64,000 nucleotides of DNA from Kluyvera genomosp. 1 (GCF_001266615.1 NZ_LGHZ01000028.1:24006-88005), one strand, 5' to 3'; counted from the stretch's first letter, positions 36,748-50,284 are shown. Translations and numbers: made by a program. Notes: generated by a model not told the origin, from the letters alone.

Positions 36748-37454
36748 CGCTCTTTGACGCGCCGCAGGTGGTAATCCACCTGGTATTCGCTGGCGTTACG
36801 AAACATCACGGAGTAGTTAAGAAATTCGCCGCTGTCGCTGTAGGAAAGGGAGGTAATACGCAGCAGCGGCGTTTGCTCCGGCAGATTCATCGACATCGCC
36901 AGCTGTTTGTCCGCCAGCACTGGCGTTAGGCTTTCATAGTTACCGCTGATGGTGATGCCGCACTCTTTCTCAATGTAATCAAATTTCGACCCTTCCAGAT
37001 GCACCAGCGACAGCGTGCGGAACAGTTTGACCGGCATATAGCTGTCTTCCAGCATGAGCGGCTTGCCGTCTACGTAGCGCACCCGGCGCGAGAAGTAGAT
37101 CCGCTCGTTAATCTGAATCCGCAGCTGGCTGGCGATAGCCGGTGGGGCGGGCATCATCTCAAATACCAGCACTTTACTGACGACTTCTTTCCCCTGTTGA
37201 CGCAGTACCTCCGCCAGCCCGGTCAGGTTGGTGGTTTCATGGTGGATATCTTTGTGCGCGACATAGGTACCGCTGCCGTGTTTTCTGACCACCAGCCCCC
37301 ATTCAATCAGAAGATCGATAGCTTTACGGATGGTCATGCGTGCCACGCCAAACTCTTCCGCCAGTTTTTTCTCACCCGGTAACGGGCTACCTATATTGAA
37401 ATCGGATGAATTCAGCCGTAAACGTAATCTGTCAGCAATGGATTTGTAGATCAC
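36744..37454 (-). CDS. yidP: GntR/HutC-family regulator YidP
   Basis: 236 aa. An N-terminal winged helix (about 8-70, with [20 protein letters not shown]) is joined to a UTRA ligand-binding domain ([31 protein letters not shown], given as [15 protein letters not shown] and [12 protein letters not shown]). The start is GTG (complement of CAC at 37452-37454) behind AAGAGG. It is divergent from aglA-aglB, as E. coli yidP is from glvCBG, so it probably represses the alpha-glucoside genes and senses a sugar phosphate. That role is inference from position and domain. Confidence 0.9.
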   Translation of the reverse strand: MIYKSIADRLRLRLNSSDFNIGSPLPGEKKLAEEFGVARMTIRKAIDLLIEWGLVVRKHGSGTYVAHKDIHHETTNLTGLAEVLRQQGKEVVSKVLVFEMMPAPPAIASQLRIQINERIYFSRRVRYVDGKPLMLEDSYMPVKLFRTLSLVHLEGSKFDYIEKECGITISGNYESLTPVLADKQLAMSMNLPEQTPLLRITSLSYSDSGEFLNYSVMFRNASEYQVDYHLRRVKER

Positions 37455-37575
37455 AACTAGACCTCTTATTGCTTCGGAAGGCGGGTTATTGAACCGCCGT
37501 TTCTTATTTAAAACTAACTAATTACAGCTAAATACGGGGTCTTTCTTACAAGTACAAAAAAAGTGAATTTATGCA

Positions 37576-37603
37576 TGTCTATTTCCTATCTGAAAAGTAG
37601 ACA
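37576..37603. promoter_or_regulatory. Inverted repeat in the yidP-aglA spacer
   Basis: TGTCTA (37576-37581) and TAGACA (37598-37603) face each other across 16 bases in the divergent region, in an AT-rich setting. A candidate operator for YidP, controlling itself and aglAB. Arms are short, so confidence is low. Confidence 0.35.
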
Positions 37604-37752
37604 ACATCGCACTAATTAAAACCATGAATGCGATCACGAATCGTAACGCCATAACATGTTGTTGGACGGGCAAATTCCTATTCTCGTATCAGGCCGGAGA
37701 TAAAGATAAATAAGGCCACTTACCCTACGAGTTGTTAAATGAGGATTCCCAA

Positions 37753-41584
<3,832 letters not shown>

Positions 41585-41756
41585 TTTAATTTCCCTTCGG
41601 CGAATGATGCCAGCAACCTGAGATGTGGAATTTAGCAAAAAAAGAATCACTCAGGGATACATTGCTTCTTATTTTATGAATCTCATCGCCTTAACCCGAA
41701 ATAAACGCTATTCCTCTGACCCACGTAGCGTCGGGATATAAGAAAAGGGCTACAAG

Positions 41757-43472
41757 ATGAATACGATACAAATAGTGAGTTTTGTTGGTTTCACGCTGCT
41801 GGTGGCGGTAATTACCTGGTGGAAAGTGCGTAAGGTGGATACCGGTTCGCAGCAGGGGTATTTTCTGGCGGGGCGATCGCTCAAAGCACCCGTTATCGCC
41901 GCATCGTTGATGCTCACCAATCTCTCTACCGAACAACTGGTGGGGTTATCCGGGCAGGCGTACAAGAGCGGTATGTCGGTGATGGGCTGGGAAGTGACAT
42001 CCGCCGTCACGCTGATTTTCCTCGCGTTGATCTTCCTGCCGCGTTATCTGCAGCGCGGTATCGCGACCATCCCGGATTTTCTTGAAGAACGTTACGATAA
42101 AACCACGCGCATTATCATCGACTTCTGTTTCCTGATTGCCACGGGCATCTGCTTTTTACCGATTGTTCTATACTCCGGCGCGCTGGCGTTGAATAGCCTG
42201 TTCCATATTGGTGAGTCGCTAGGCATTTCTCAGGGCGGAGCAATCTGGCTGCTGGTTATTTTATTGGGTATCGCAGGAATTCTGTACGCGGTGATCGGTG
42301 GACTGAGAACGATGGCGATTGCCGACTCCATCAACGGTATTGGGTTAGTCATTGGTGGATTAATGGTGCCGATCTTTGGGCTGATGGCGATGGGCAACGG
42401 CAGCTTTCTGCAGGGGATTAAGCAGCTGACCACAGTGCATGCCGACAAGCTTAATTCGATTGGCAGTAGCAGCGATCCGCTGCCCATCGGCGCGGCATTT
42501 ACCGGCCTGATTCTGGTGAATACCTTCTACTGGTGTACGAACCAGGGCATTGTCCAGCGTACGCTGGCCTCGAAAAGCCTGGCAGAAGGGCAAAAAGGCG
42601 CGCTGCTGACGGCGGTACTGAAGATGCTCGACCCACTGATCTTAGTGCTGCCGGGGCTGATTGCCTTTCATCTGTATCAGGATTTGCCGAGTGCCGACAT
42701 GGCCTATCCGACGCTGGTCAATAAAGTGATGCCGCTTCCGCTGGTCGGCTTTTTTGGCGCGGTACTTTTCGGCGCGGTGATCAGTACCTTTAATGGTTTT
42801 CTCAACAGTGCCAGTACGCTGTTTAGCATGGGTATTTATCGTCGCCTGATAAACGAAAATGCCGAACCGTCGCAGCTGGTGCGCGTGGGGCGTAAATTCG
42901 GTCTGTTTATTGCGGTGATTTCAGTACTGGTGGCCCCGTGGATAGCCAACGCGCCACAGGGCTTATACAGCTGGATGAAGCAGCTTAACGGGATTTATAA
43001 CGTCCCGCTGGTCACCATTATCATCATGGGCTTTTTCTTCCCGCGCATCCCCGCAATTGCCGCTAAAGTGGCGATGGGCCTCGGGATTGTCAGCTACATC
43101 ACCATTAACTATCTGGTGAAATTCGACTTCCATTTCCTCTACGTGCTGGCCTGCACATTCTGCATCAATGTGGTGGTGATGCTGATTATTAGCTTCATCA
43201 AACCGCGCGCGACGCCGTTTAAATTCCAGGATGCGTTTGCCGTCGATATGACTCCCTATAAGAACGTCAAGATCGCCTCCGTTGGCATTCTGTTTGCAAT
43301 GATTGGTGTCTATGCGGGGCTGGCACAATTCGGTGGCTATCAAACGCGCTGGCTGATGTTCCTCAGCTACGGTGTTACCGCCGCCGTGGTGATTTATCTG
43401 GTTTACAGCAGCTGGCGGGATCGCCAATCCGCGACTGTACCTTGTCCTGTTGATGCGAAGGAAGAATCATGA
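41757..43472 (+). CDS. yidK: Solute:sodium symporter (SSS family) YidK
   Basis: 571 aa, same length as E. coli YidK. Fourteen-helix symporter of the sodium/solute family, with AGRSLKAPVIAASLMLTNLS near residue 38 and GAVISTFNGFLNSASTLFSM near 330 (sodium-site-like Ser/Thr region). Substrate unknown; the next gene is a sulfatase, so a sulfated sugar or its desulfated product is a reasonable guess. Stop overlaps the yidJ start by 4 bases. Confidence 0.93.
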   Translation: MNTIQIVSFVGFTLLVAVITWWKVRKVDTGSQQGYFLAGRSLKAPVIAASLMLTNLSTEQLVGLSGQAYKSGMSVMGWEVTSAVTLIFLALIFLPRYLQRGIATIPDFLEERYDKTTRIIIDFCFLIATGICFLPIVLYSGALALNSLFHIGESLGISQGGAIWLLVILLGIAGILYAVIGGLRTMAIADSINGIGLVIGGLMVPIFGLMAMGNGSFLQGIKQLTTVHADKLNSIGSSSDPLPIGAAFTGLILVNTFYWCTNQGIVQRTLASKSLAEGQKGALLTAVLKMLDPLILVLPGLIAFHLYQDLPSADMAYPTLVNKVMPLPLVGFFGAVLFGAVISTFNGFLNSASTLFSMGIYRRLINENAEPSQLVRVGRKFGLFIAVISVLVAPWIANAPQGLYSWMKQLNGIYNVPLVTIIIMGFFFPRIPAIAAKVAMGLGIVSYITINYLVKFDFHFLYVLACTFCINVVVMLIISFIKPRATPFKFQDAFAVDMTPYKNVKIASVGILFAMIGVYAGLAQFGGYQTRWLMFLSYGVTAAVVIYLVYSSWRDRQSATVPCPVDAKEES

Positions 43473-44962
43473 GCCGTCCAAATTTCCTGTTCATTATGAC
43501 CGATACTCAAGCCACCAATATGGTGGGCTGTTACAGCGGCAAGCCGCTGAATACGCAAAATATTGATGCGTTGGCCGCCGAAGGGATCCGTTTTAATTCC
43601 GCCTATACCTGCTCGCCGGTATGCACCCCCGCGCGTGCCGGGCTGTTTACCGGCATTTATGCCAACCAGTCTGGCCCCTGGACCAATAACGTCGCGCCAG
43701 GGAAGAATATCTCCACCATGGGGCGCTACTTTAAGGATGCTGGCTATCGCACCTGCTACATCGGGAAATGGCATCTGGATGGGCATGACTATTTCGGTAC
43801 GGGGGAATGTCCGCCCGAGTGGGATGCGGACTACTGGTATGACGGCGCAAATTACCTCAGCGAGCTGAGCGATGAGCAGATTGGCCTGTGGCGTAACGGC
43901 CTGAACACCGTTGAAGATTTGCAGCAGCATGGCATCGACGAAACCTTTACCTGGGCGCACCGTATCAGCCATCGGGCGGTCGATTATCTGGCTAACGCGC
44001 CGCGGCATGATGAGCCGTTCCTGATGGTAATTTCTTATGATGAGCCGCATCACCCGTTTACCTGTCCGGTGGAATATCTGGAGAAATATCAGGACTTTTA
44101 CTATCCGCTGGGGGAAAAAGCGCAGGATACGCTTGCGAATAAACCCGAACATCATCGGCTATGGGCACAGGCTATGCCGTCGCCAGTGGGAGAAGACGGA
44201 CGCTACCACCACCCGATGTATTTTGCCTGCAACGACTTTGTTGATGACCAGATTGGTCGGGTTGTGAATGCGCTCACTCCCGAGCAGCGCGAAAATACCT
44301 GGATTATCTACACCTCGGATCACGGTGAAATGATGGGCGCGCACCGGCTAATCAGTAAAGGTGCCGCCATGTATGACGATATCACCCGTATCCCGCTGAT
44401 TATGCGACCGCCACAAAGCACACCACGGCAGGTGGATACGCCGGTCAGCCATATCGATTTATTACCGACCATGATGGCGCTGGCGGGGATCGATAAGCCG
44501 GATATTCTCCCCGGAGGCAACCTGCTGGAGGTTGAAGCCAGGCGTGGTGTGATGGTGGAATTTAACCGTTATGAGATCGAGCATGACAGCTTTGGCGGCT
44601 TCATTCCGGTCCGCGCCTGGGTCACCGACGATTACAAACTGGTGTTGAATCTGTTTACCAGCGATGAGCTTTACGATCGCCGCAACGACCCCGACGAGAT
44701 GCATAATCTGATTGACGATGAACGACATATGCTCGTTCGCGATAAGCTGCATGACGCGTTGTTAGACTATATGGACCGCATTCGCGATCCGTTCCGGACC
44801 TATCAGTGGAGCCTGCGTCCATGGCGGAAGAACGCGCAGCCGCGCTGGATGGGGGCATTCCGTCCTCGCCCGGAAGATGGCTACTCGCCGGTCGTGCGCG
44901 ATTACGATACCGGAATGCCGACGCAGGGCGTGAAGGTGGAAGAAAAAAAGCAGAAGTTCTGA
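43469..44962 (+). CDS. yidJ: Sulfatase YidJ (Cys-type)
   Basis: 497 aa, the E. coli length. Sulfuric ester hydrolase of the alkaline phosphatase superfamily. The formylglycine motif is CTPAR with the modified residue Cys at position 52 (VCTPARAGLFTG), and metal ligands lie in NFLFIMTDTQATN near residue 5 and YTSDHGEMMGAH near 285. A Cys-type sulfatase without signal peptide is expected to be cytoplasmic and to need a radical-SAM maturase; yidF nearby supplies one. Substrate unknown. Confidence 0.94.
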   Translation: MSRPNFLFIMTDTQATNMVGCYSGKPLNTQNIDALAAEGIRFNSAYTCSPVCTPARAGLFTGIYANQSGPWTNNVAPGKNISTMGRYFKDAGYRTCYIGKWHLDGHDYFGTGECPPEWDADYWYDGANYLSELSDEQIGLWRNGLNTVEDLQQHGIDETFTWAHRISHRAVDYLANAPRHDEPFLMVISYDEPHHPFTCPVEYLEKYQDFYYPLGEKAQDTLANKPEHHRLWAQAMPSPVGEDGRYHHPMYFACNDFVDDQIGRVVNALTPEQRENTWIIYTSDHGEMMGAHRLISKGAAMYDDITRIPLIMRPPQSTPRQVDTPVSHIDLLPTMMALAGIDKPDILPGGNLLEVEARRGVMVEFNRYEIEHDSFGGFIPVRAWVTDDYKLVLNLFTSDELYDRRNDPDEMHNLIDDERHMLVRDKLHDALLDYMDRIRDPFRTYQWSLRPWRKNAQPRWMGAFRPRPEDGYSPVVRDYDTGMPTQGVKVEEKKQKF

Positions 44963-45062
44963 CGCTTACGCCTTCGGTATGATTTTGGTAAAACTCAGCG
45001 GCGAAAAACAGGCAATTACGATAATGTTAAGCCGCTGACCATTATGGATAACAGGAATCGCC

Positions 45063-45410
45063 ATGAAAATTTCCCGCCTCGGTGAAGCGCCGGACTATCG
45101 TTTTTCACTCGCCAACGAACGCACGTTTCTGGCCTGGATTCGTACGGCTCTTGGGTTTCTGGCGGCAGGCGTTGGGCTCGATCAGCTGGCGCCAGACTTT
45201 GCTACTCCGGTGATTCGCGAAGCGCTGGCGCTGATGCTGTGCCTGTTTGCTGGCGGGTTGGCTATCTACGGCTACCTGCGTTGGCTGCGCAATGAAAAGG
45301 CGATGCGCCTGAAGGAAGATCTCCCCTACACCCGCAGTCTGCTGGTCATCAGTCTTATCCTGACGCTGGTGGCAGCGGTGGTGATGATTCTGGTGTTCTA
45401 TGCCGGATAG
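45063..45410 (+). CDS. yidH: DUF202 inner-membrane protein YidH
   Basis: 115 aa with three membrane segments (FLAWIRTALGFLAAGVGL, LALMLCLFAGGLAIYGYL and SLLVISLILTLVAAVVMILV). The N-terminal NERTFLAWIRTAL is the DUF202 signature. Function unknown. Its last 11 bases overlap yidG. In K-12 a yidI gene lies between yidJ and yidH; none is present in the 100 bases here. Confidence 0.92.
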   Translation: MKISRLGEAPDYRFSLANERTFLAWIRTALGFLAAGVGLDQLAPDFATPVIREALALMLCLFAGGLAIYGYLRWLRNEKAMRLKEDLPYTRSLLVISLILTLVAAVVMILVFYAG

Positions 45411-45762
45411 CCGCAAAGCCCGGCGTCAGGCAGACCCGGGGCTACAGCCTGAGCGCACATCGCTGGCCTGGTTTCGTACACTGCTTGGCTACGGCGCGCT
45501 GATGGCGCTGGCGTTAAAGCACAACTGGCATCAGGCGGGAGGGCTGTTTTGGGTATCACTCGGCGTGCTGGCGATGGTGGCTGCTATTCTGTGGCAGTAC
45601 ACCCGCAATCGTAACGTTATGGACGTGACGCAGAACGATTTTGTCCAACCGCGTGCGGTTCGTGACAAATTTATGATCTCTCTCGCGGTGTTATCGCTCG
45701 CAATATTGTTTGCTATTACCCACGTACGCCAACTTATCATTTTTATCAGGGATTTAGCATGA
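45400..45762 (+). CDS. yidG: DUF202 inner-membrane protein YidG
   Basis: 120 aa with three membrane segments and the DUF202 motif PERTSLAWFRTLLGYGAL near residue 18. A paralogue of yidH; the two overlap, so they probably form a heteromer. Function unknown. The stop overlaps the yidF start (ATGA). Confidence 0.92.
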   Translation: MPDSRKARRQADPGLQPERTSLAWFRTLLGYGALMALALKHNWHQAGGLFWVSLGVLAMVAAILWQYTRNRNVMDVTQNDFVQPRAVRDKFMISLAVLSLAILFAITHVRQLIIFIRDLA

Positions 45763-46883
45763 CAGGATGTCAGGTGATGGCCAAGCCGGCCAGCTCTCGC
45801 TGTAACCTCAACTGCCGCTACTGTTTCTACATCGAAAAACCTCAACAGCCGGTGATGGACGACGCCACGCTGGAGGCCTTTGTCCGCCAGCATATTGCCG
45901 CACAGCCTGGAGCGGAGGTCACCTTTGCCTGGCAGGGCGGAGAGCCCACGTTGTGTGGCCTTGAATTCTTCCAGCGCGCGCTGGTGCTGCAAAAGCAGTA
46001 CGCCAGCGGTAAGCGAATCCACAACGCGTTCCAGACGAACGGAATTTTGTTGAACGATGACTGGTGCCGTTTCTTTCACGACAATGGCTGGCTGGTGGGG
46101 ATTTCGCTGGATGGTCCCGCCGATCTCCACGATATCTATCGTGTTAACCGCAGCGGCAAATCGACGCATCATAAGGTTCTAAAGGCTATCGACGCGTTAG
46201 TCCGACATCAGGTTGAATTCAATCTGCTGGTGGTCGTGAATCACCTTAACTGCCAGCACCCGCAGCGACTGTACCGCTATCTCCGTGGTCTTGGGACCCC
46301 GTTTTTGCAGTTTATCCCACTGGTTGAGCGCGATGAGCGCGGGAACCTGAGCGCTGAGTCGGTGACCGCACAGGAGTGGGGAACGTTTCTTAACGGCGTT
46401 TTTGATGTGTGGGTGCGTGAAGATATTGGTCAGGTCTATGTTCAGCTGTTTGATTCGACGCTGGGAACCTGGAGCGGCTATCCGTCGCAGATGTGCGCGC
46501 TCAGTGAACGCTGCGGCCATGCGTTTGCGTTAGAGGCTAACGGTGATTTATTTCAGTGTGACCACTATGTGTATCCGTCACACCGGCTGGGGAATATCCA
46601 TCAGCAGTCTATTACGGAGCTGAATACGATGCCTGAGGCCGCAGCTTTCGGTCAGCAAAAAGCGGCGATGCTGACAGCCGAGTGTCAACAATGTTCAGTG
46701 CGTCGTTTTTGCCACGGCGACTGCCCAAAGCACCGTCTCGACGACGGAAAGAGCGCACTATGTGCCGGTTATCGCCAGTTCTTCACCTACAGCGCGCCGC
46801 ACATGCGAACGATGCGCGACCTGCTCAAACAGCGACGTTCGCCGATGGAGTTGATGGCGATGTTAAATCAGAGCCAGCGTTAA
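45759..46883 (+). CDS. yidF: Anaerobic sulfatase-maturating radical SAM enzyme
   Basis: 374 aa. The SAM [4Fe-4S] motif CxxxCxxC is C15-N-L-N-C19-R-Y-C22. The C-terminal SPASM-type region has cysteines in CGHAFALEANGDLFQCDHY, CQQCSVRRFCHGDCPKH and CAGY, as in anSME enzymes that convert the sulfatase Cys to formylglycine without oxygen. K-12 YidF is only about 165 residues, so this is the intact long form. Two genes away from YidJ, its probable substrate, and translationally coupled to yidG. Confidence 0.9.
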   Translation: MTGCQVMAKPASSRCNLNCRYCFYIEKPQQPVMDDATLEAFVRQHIAAQPGAEVTFAWQGGEPTLCGLEFFQRALVLQKQYASGKRIHNAFQTNGILLNDDWCRFFHDNGWLVGISLDGPADLHDIYRVNRSGKSTHHKVLKAIDALVRHQVEFNLLVVVNHLNCQHPQRLYRYLRGLGTPFLQFIPLVERDERGNLSAESVTAQEWGTFLNGVFDVWVREDIGQVYVQLFDSTLGTWSGYPSQMCALSERCGHAFALEANGDLFQCDHYVYPSHRLGNIHQQSITELNTMPEAAAFGQQKAAMLTAECQQCSVRRFCHGDCPKHRLDDGKSALCAGYRQFFTYSAPHMRTMRDLLKQRRSPMELMAMLNQSQR

Positions 46884-47174
46884 TCCGCTGGAATGCTTCA
46901 TTTTTGTGTTGCTGGGCCGGAATCATTAACCGGTCCTAAGTGCGAGCCAGGACATAAATCCGAATAAAAATAACACTGCTTATTTTAAAAGTAACACTTT
47001 TATCTATTTGTTTATAATTGGTATTTATTATTTTATTTCATATTTAACATCAAAAGTACCAGCGGTATAACTCGGTTTTGTGCCGCCCCTCTCTTGCCGC
47101 TATCTACCCTACTACGCAGAATATATTTTGCCGCATCTCGCGGAATACCACGCTTATTACGCCAGGGGAAAATG
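46884..47174 (+). promoter_or_regulatory. AT-rich upstream region of the PTS operon
   Basis: Contains about 100 bases of strongly AT-rich sequence (46965-47062), unlike the neighbouring coding DNA, with a perfect short inverted repeat AAAAGT-AAC-ACTTTT at 46987-47001 and several -10-like TATAAT-type hexamers. This is where a promoter and operator for the IIB-GH1-IIC operon should be. An AGGGGA before 47175 fixes the start of the first gene. No other gene seen. Confidence 0.5.
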
Positions 47175-47489
47175 ATGAAAAAGATCTTTTTATGCTGCGC
47201 AGCAGGCATGTCGACCAGCATGTTAGTGGAAAGAATGAAACAGTCAGCCGCCAGTCGCGATATTGCGGTGGAAATTACCGCGGTTCCGGTTTCGGAATTT
47301 GGGCAGATAGTCGAAGAAGCCGACGTGATTTTATTAGGCCCACAGGTGAAATTTCAGCTGCAAAGTTTATCTACTGCTGCCGCGCCCCACGGCGTCCCCG
47401 TTGCGGCTATCGATATGATGCAATACGGCTCAATGCAGGGCGATAAAGTACTGGATCACGCGCTGTCTTTATTACCGCCAGCACAATAA
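47175..47489 (+). CDS. PTS lactose/cellobiose-type EIIB component
   Basis: 104 aa, like ChbB. Cytoplasmic phosphocarrier; the phosphorylated Cys is residue 8 in FLCCAAGMSTS, followed by the P-loop-like turn. VILLGPQVKFQ and the final segment with GDKVLDHALSLLP match the family. I chose the ATG at 47175 by its distance from AGGGGA; the adjacent ATG at 47172 is the alternative. First gene of a three-gene operon with a GH1 hydrolase and an EIIC. Confidence 0.9.
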   Translation: MKKIFLCCAAGMSTSMLVERMKQSAASRDIAVEITAVPVSEFGQIVEEADVILLGPQVKFQLQSLSTAAAPHGVPVAAIDMMQYGSMQGDKVLDHALSLLPPAQ

Positions 47490-47498
47490 GGACAGGTT

Positions 47499-48887
47499 AT
47501 GAAATATCATTTTCCCGATAACTTCTGGTGGGGCACCGCAACCAGCGCCACTCAGTCCGAAGGGCGTATTGCCAGCGATGGCAAAGGCGAGAATATTTGG
47601 GACCACGCCTCACATGAATTTAATGAGCGCTTTTATCAGGGCGTGACCTGCGATGACACCTCGACGTTTTACCAGAATTATCGGGAAGATATTCAGCGCG
47701 CCAAAGATATTGGCCTGAATTCGTTTCGCACCTCGCTCTCCTGGTCACGCTTAATTCCCGATGGCGATGGTGACATCAATCCGCAGGCGGTGACGTTTTA
47801 TAATGCGGTGATAGATGAACTCTGCGCGCAGGGCATTGAGCCGTTTATTAATCTCTACCATTTCGATATGCCGATGGCACTGCAGGAAAAGGGCGGCTTT
47901 GAAAATCGCGAAGTGGTGGAGGCGTTTGCCCGCTACGCGCGTATTTGCTATCAGCTTTTTGGCGACCGCGTACGCTATTGGTTTACCTTCAATGAACCGC
48001 TAATTCCGGCCGAAGCCGGATATTTACACCCTCGCCATTATCCTTACGTCACCGATTTTCGTCGCGCGGCGCAGGTGCTGCACCATATTGTGCTGGCGCA
48101 CTGTAAAGCCGTGGCGGCATGGCGCGAACTGAATCTTGCCGGGCAGATTGGCATTATTATGGATGTGATTCCGGTTTATCCACGTAGCGATATGCCGGAT
48201 GATCTCAAAGCCGCCGCAATGGCCGATCTTTTCTATACTCGCAGCATTAACGAGCCTATTTTATTGGGGCGCTATCCGCAGGAGCTTATCGATATTCTGC
48301 AAGAACACGATCAATTACCGGCATCGCTACCGGAAGATTGCGCGTTAATTGCCAATACCCGTATCGATCTGCTGGGCATTAATTACTACCGCCCACGGCG
48401 GGTCAAAGCGCGGGAAACGCCGCTTGATGAGCCGCACGGTTTTGTACCTGAACGCTTTTTTGAAGAATACATCATGCCGGGGCGGCGGATGAATACCTCG
48501 CGCGGGATTGAGATTTACCCGGCTGCGCTTTATGACATCGCGATGGTGGTGAAAGATCGCTACGGTAATTTGCCGTGGTTTGTCTCGGAAAATGGTATCG
48601 GTATTCAGGATGAAGAGCAGTTTATGGTCAACGGACAGGTGCAGGATGATTACCGTATTGAATTCCTTAAAGAGCATCTGAGCTATCTCCATCAGGCGAT
48701 GGCCGACGGCAGTAATTGTCTGGGCTATCACATGTGGACCTTTATTGACTGCTGGTCATGGCAAAACGCCTATAAAAATCGCTACGGTTTCTATCGTCTG
48801 GATTTAGCCACCCAGCAGCGCTCGCTGAAAAAATCCGGGCAGTGGTTCGCCACGGTGATTGCCAATAACGGTTTTACGGGGGAATAA
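47499..48887 (+). CDS. 6-phospho-beta-glucosidase, glycoside hydrolase family 1
   Basis: 462 aa, normal GH1 length. Retaining beta-glucosidase: acid/base Glu166 in TFNEP and nucleophile Glu364 in VSENGIG. Linked to a PTS permease, so the substrate should be a beta-glucoside 6-phosphate such as cellobiose-6-phosphate; the aglycone preference cannot be read. Nine bases after the EIIB gene. Its stop is two bases before the EIIC start. Similar enzymes are BglA, BglB and AscB; I do not assign one of these names. Confidence 0.92.
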   Translation: MKYHFPDNFWWGTATSATQSEGRIASDGKGENIWDHASHEFNERFYQGVTCDDTSTFYQNYREDIQRAKDIGLNSFRTSLSWSRLIPDGDGDINPQAVTFYNAVIDELCAQGIEPFINLYHFDMPMALQEKGGFENREVVEAFARYARICYQLFGDRVRYWFTFNEPLIPAEAGYLHPRHYPYVTDFRRAAQVLHHIVLAHCKAVAAWRELNLAGQIGIIMDVIPVYPRSDMPDDLKAAAMADLFYTRSINEPILLGRYPQELIDILQEHDQLPASLPEDCALIANTRIDLLGINYYRPRRVKARETPLDEPHGFVPERFFEEYIMPGRRMNTSRGIEIYPAALYDIAMVVKDRYGNLPWFVSENGIGIQDEEQFMVNGQVQDDYRIEFLKEHLSYLHQAMADGSNCLGYHMWTFIDCWSWQNAYKNRYGFYRLDLATQQRSLKKSGQWFATVIANNGFTGE

Positions 48888-48888
48888 C

Positions 48889-50214
48889 ATGTCTTTCTTT
48901 GAACGGTTGGCTGAAAAAATGCTGCCGGTGGCTAACGCCATTGGTAACCAGCGTCATATGCAGGCAATACGTAACGGCTTAATCTCTATTTTACCGTTGA
49001 CCATTGTCGGTTCATTTTTCGTTATTCTGCTCAATATTCCGATCAAAGGTTATATGGATTTTATCGCGCCGTGGCGCGATATCCTCGACGTACCGTTTCG
49101 CTTTACCGTTGGCCTGATGTCGCTATATGCCGCGTTTACCATCGGCTCGTTTTTAGGGAAAAGCTATAAGCTCAACGATATCACCAGTGGTCTGCTGGCG
49201 ATGTTAGCGACGCTATTGATGATTGTGCCGGTGAATATCAAAGAGGGAGTGACCGTCGCCGGTGACGCCATTTCTGGCCGCTATATTCCGGTGACCTCGC
49301 TGAGTTCACAGGGGCTGTTTGGTGCGATTATCTCTTCGCTCATTGCGATAGAGATCTACCGTTTTATCAAAGTCCGCAATATTGAAATTAAGATGCCCGC
49401 TGGCGTTCCGCCGGTGGTGGCCAGTTCATTCTCGGCGCTGTTCCCAACGCTGGCAGTGGTGCTGATTTTCTGGATCCCGCGGCACTTTTTAAATATCGAT
49501 ATCAACGCCATCATCAGCTATATCATCATGCCGCTAAAGGGCTTTATGACCGGTACTAACCTGTTTGGCGGCATCGTCACGCAGTTCTTTATCGATCTGT
49601 TCTGGGTGTTTGGGATTCACGGCCACGCGGTGATGGGGCCGCTGATTCGCCCGCTGTGGGATCAGGCGATTGTGCAGAATATGGAGCTGTTCCAGGCCGG
49701 AACCAGCGCTTACGACCTGCCGAATATTTTCACCGAGCAGTTCTTCCAGTGGTATGCCCAGATGGGGGGCACCGGCTCCACGCTGGCGCTGGTGGTGTTG
49801 TTTATCCGCTCGAAGGTTATCTATCTGAAATCGCTGGGTAAGCTGTCGTTTATTCCGGGGTTGTTTAACATCAATGAGCCGATGATTTTTGGCGCACCGA
49901 TCGTCATGAACCCGATTCTGGCGGTGCCGTTTATTCTCGCGCCGATGGTGAACACCGTGGTGGTGTACCTGTTTACTATCAGCGGGCTGATTCCACGCAT
50001 GATGGTCAAGCCGCCGTTTACCATCCCCGCGCCGCTGGGGGCGTTGATAACCACCAACTGGAACTTAATCGCCTGCGGGCTGGTGTTCGTCTGCTTCTTT
50101 ATCTCGTTGGCGATCTACTACCCGTTCTTTAAGGTCTATGAGAAGAAGATGCTGGAAACCGAGCAGGCCCAGCAGGAAGAAGAGCAAAAAGCCAAACAGC
50201 TGGCGGACGCCTGA
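48889..50214 (+). CDS. PTS lactose/cellobiose-type EIIC permease
   Basis: 441 aa from ATG 48889 behind GGGGGAAT. Membrane-embedded sugar channel of the lactose/cellobiose PTS class with about ten segments; FWVFGIHGHAVMGPLIRPLWD near residue 240 and INEPMIFGAPIVMNP near 325 hold the substrate-binding His and Glu (given as FWVFGIHGHAVMGPL and INEPMIFGAPIVMNP). No EIIA is encoded, and no regulator adjoins. EIIA would have to come from another locus such as chbA. Confidence 0.91.
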   Translation: MSFFERLAEKMLPVANAIGNQRHMQAIRNGLISILPLTIVGSFFVILLNIPIKGYMDFIAPWRDILDVPFRFTVGLMSLYAAFTIGSFLGKSYKLNDITSGLLAMLATLLMIVPVNIKEGVTVAGDAISGRYIPVTSLSSQGLFGAIISSLIAIEIYRFIKVRNIEIKMPAGVPPVVASSFSALFPTLAVVLIFWIPRHFLNIDINAIISYIIMPLKGFMTGTNLFGGIVTQFFIDLFWVFGIHGHAVMGPLIRPLWDQAIVQNMELFQAGTSAYDLPNIFTEQFFQWYAQMGGTGSTLALVVLFIRSKVIYLKSLGKLSFIPGLFNINEPMIFGAPIVMNPILAVPFILAPMVNTVVVYLFTISGLIPRMMVKPPFTIPAPLGALITTNWNLIACGLVFVCFFISLAIYYPFFKVYEKKMLETEQAQQEEEQKAKQLADA

Positions 50215-50228
50215 TAGGTTAAGTGCTT

Positions 50229-50265
50229 TGCGCCAGCCTTCACCCGGCTGGCGCACTGCCATTTT
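50229..50265. terminator. Convergent terminator between EIIC and dsdA
   Basis: Perfect 10-bp stem TGCGCCAGCC (50229-50238) / GGCTGGCGCA (50246-50255), 7-base loop, with ATTTTT after a short gap on the plus strand. dsdA ends on the other strand at 50285. Confidence 0.75.
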
Positions 50266-50284
50266 TCAATCACTTCCCGTGCGT

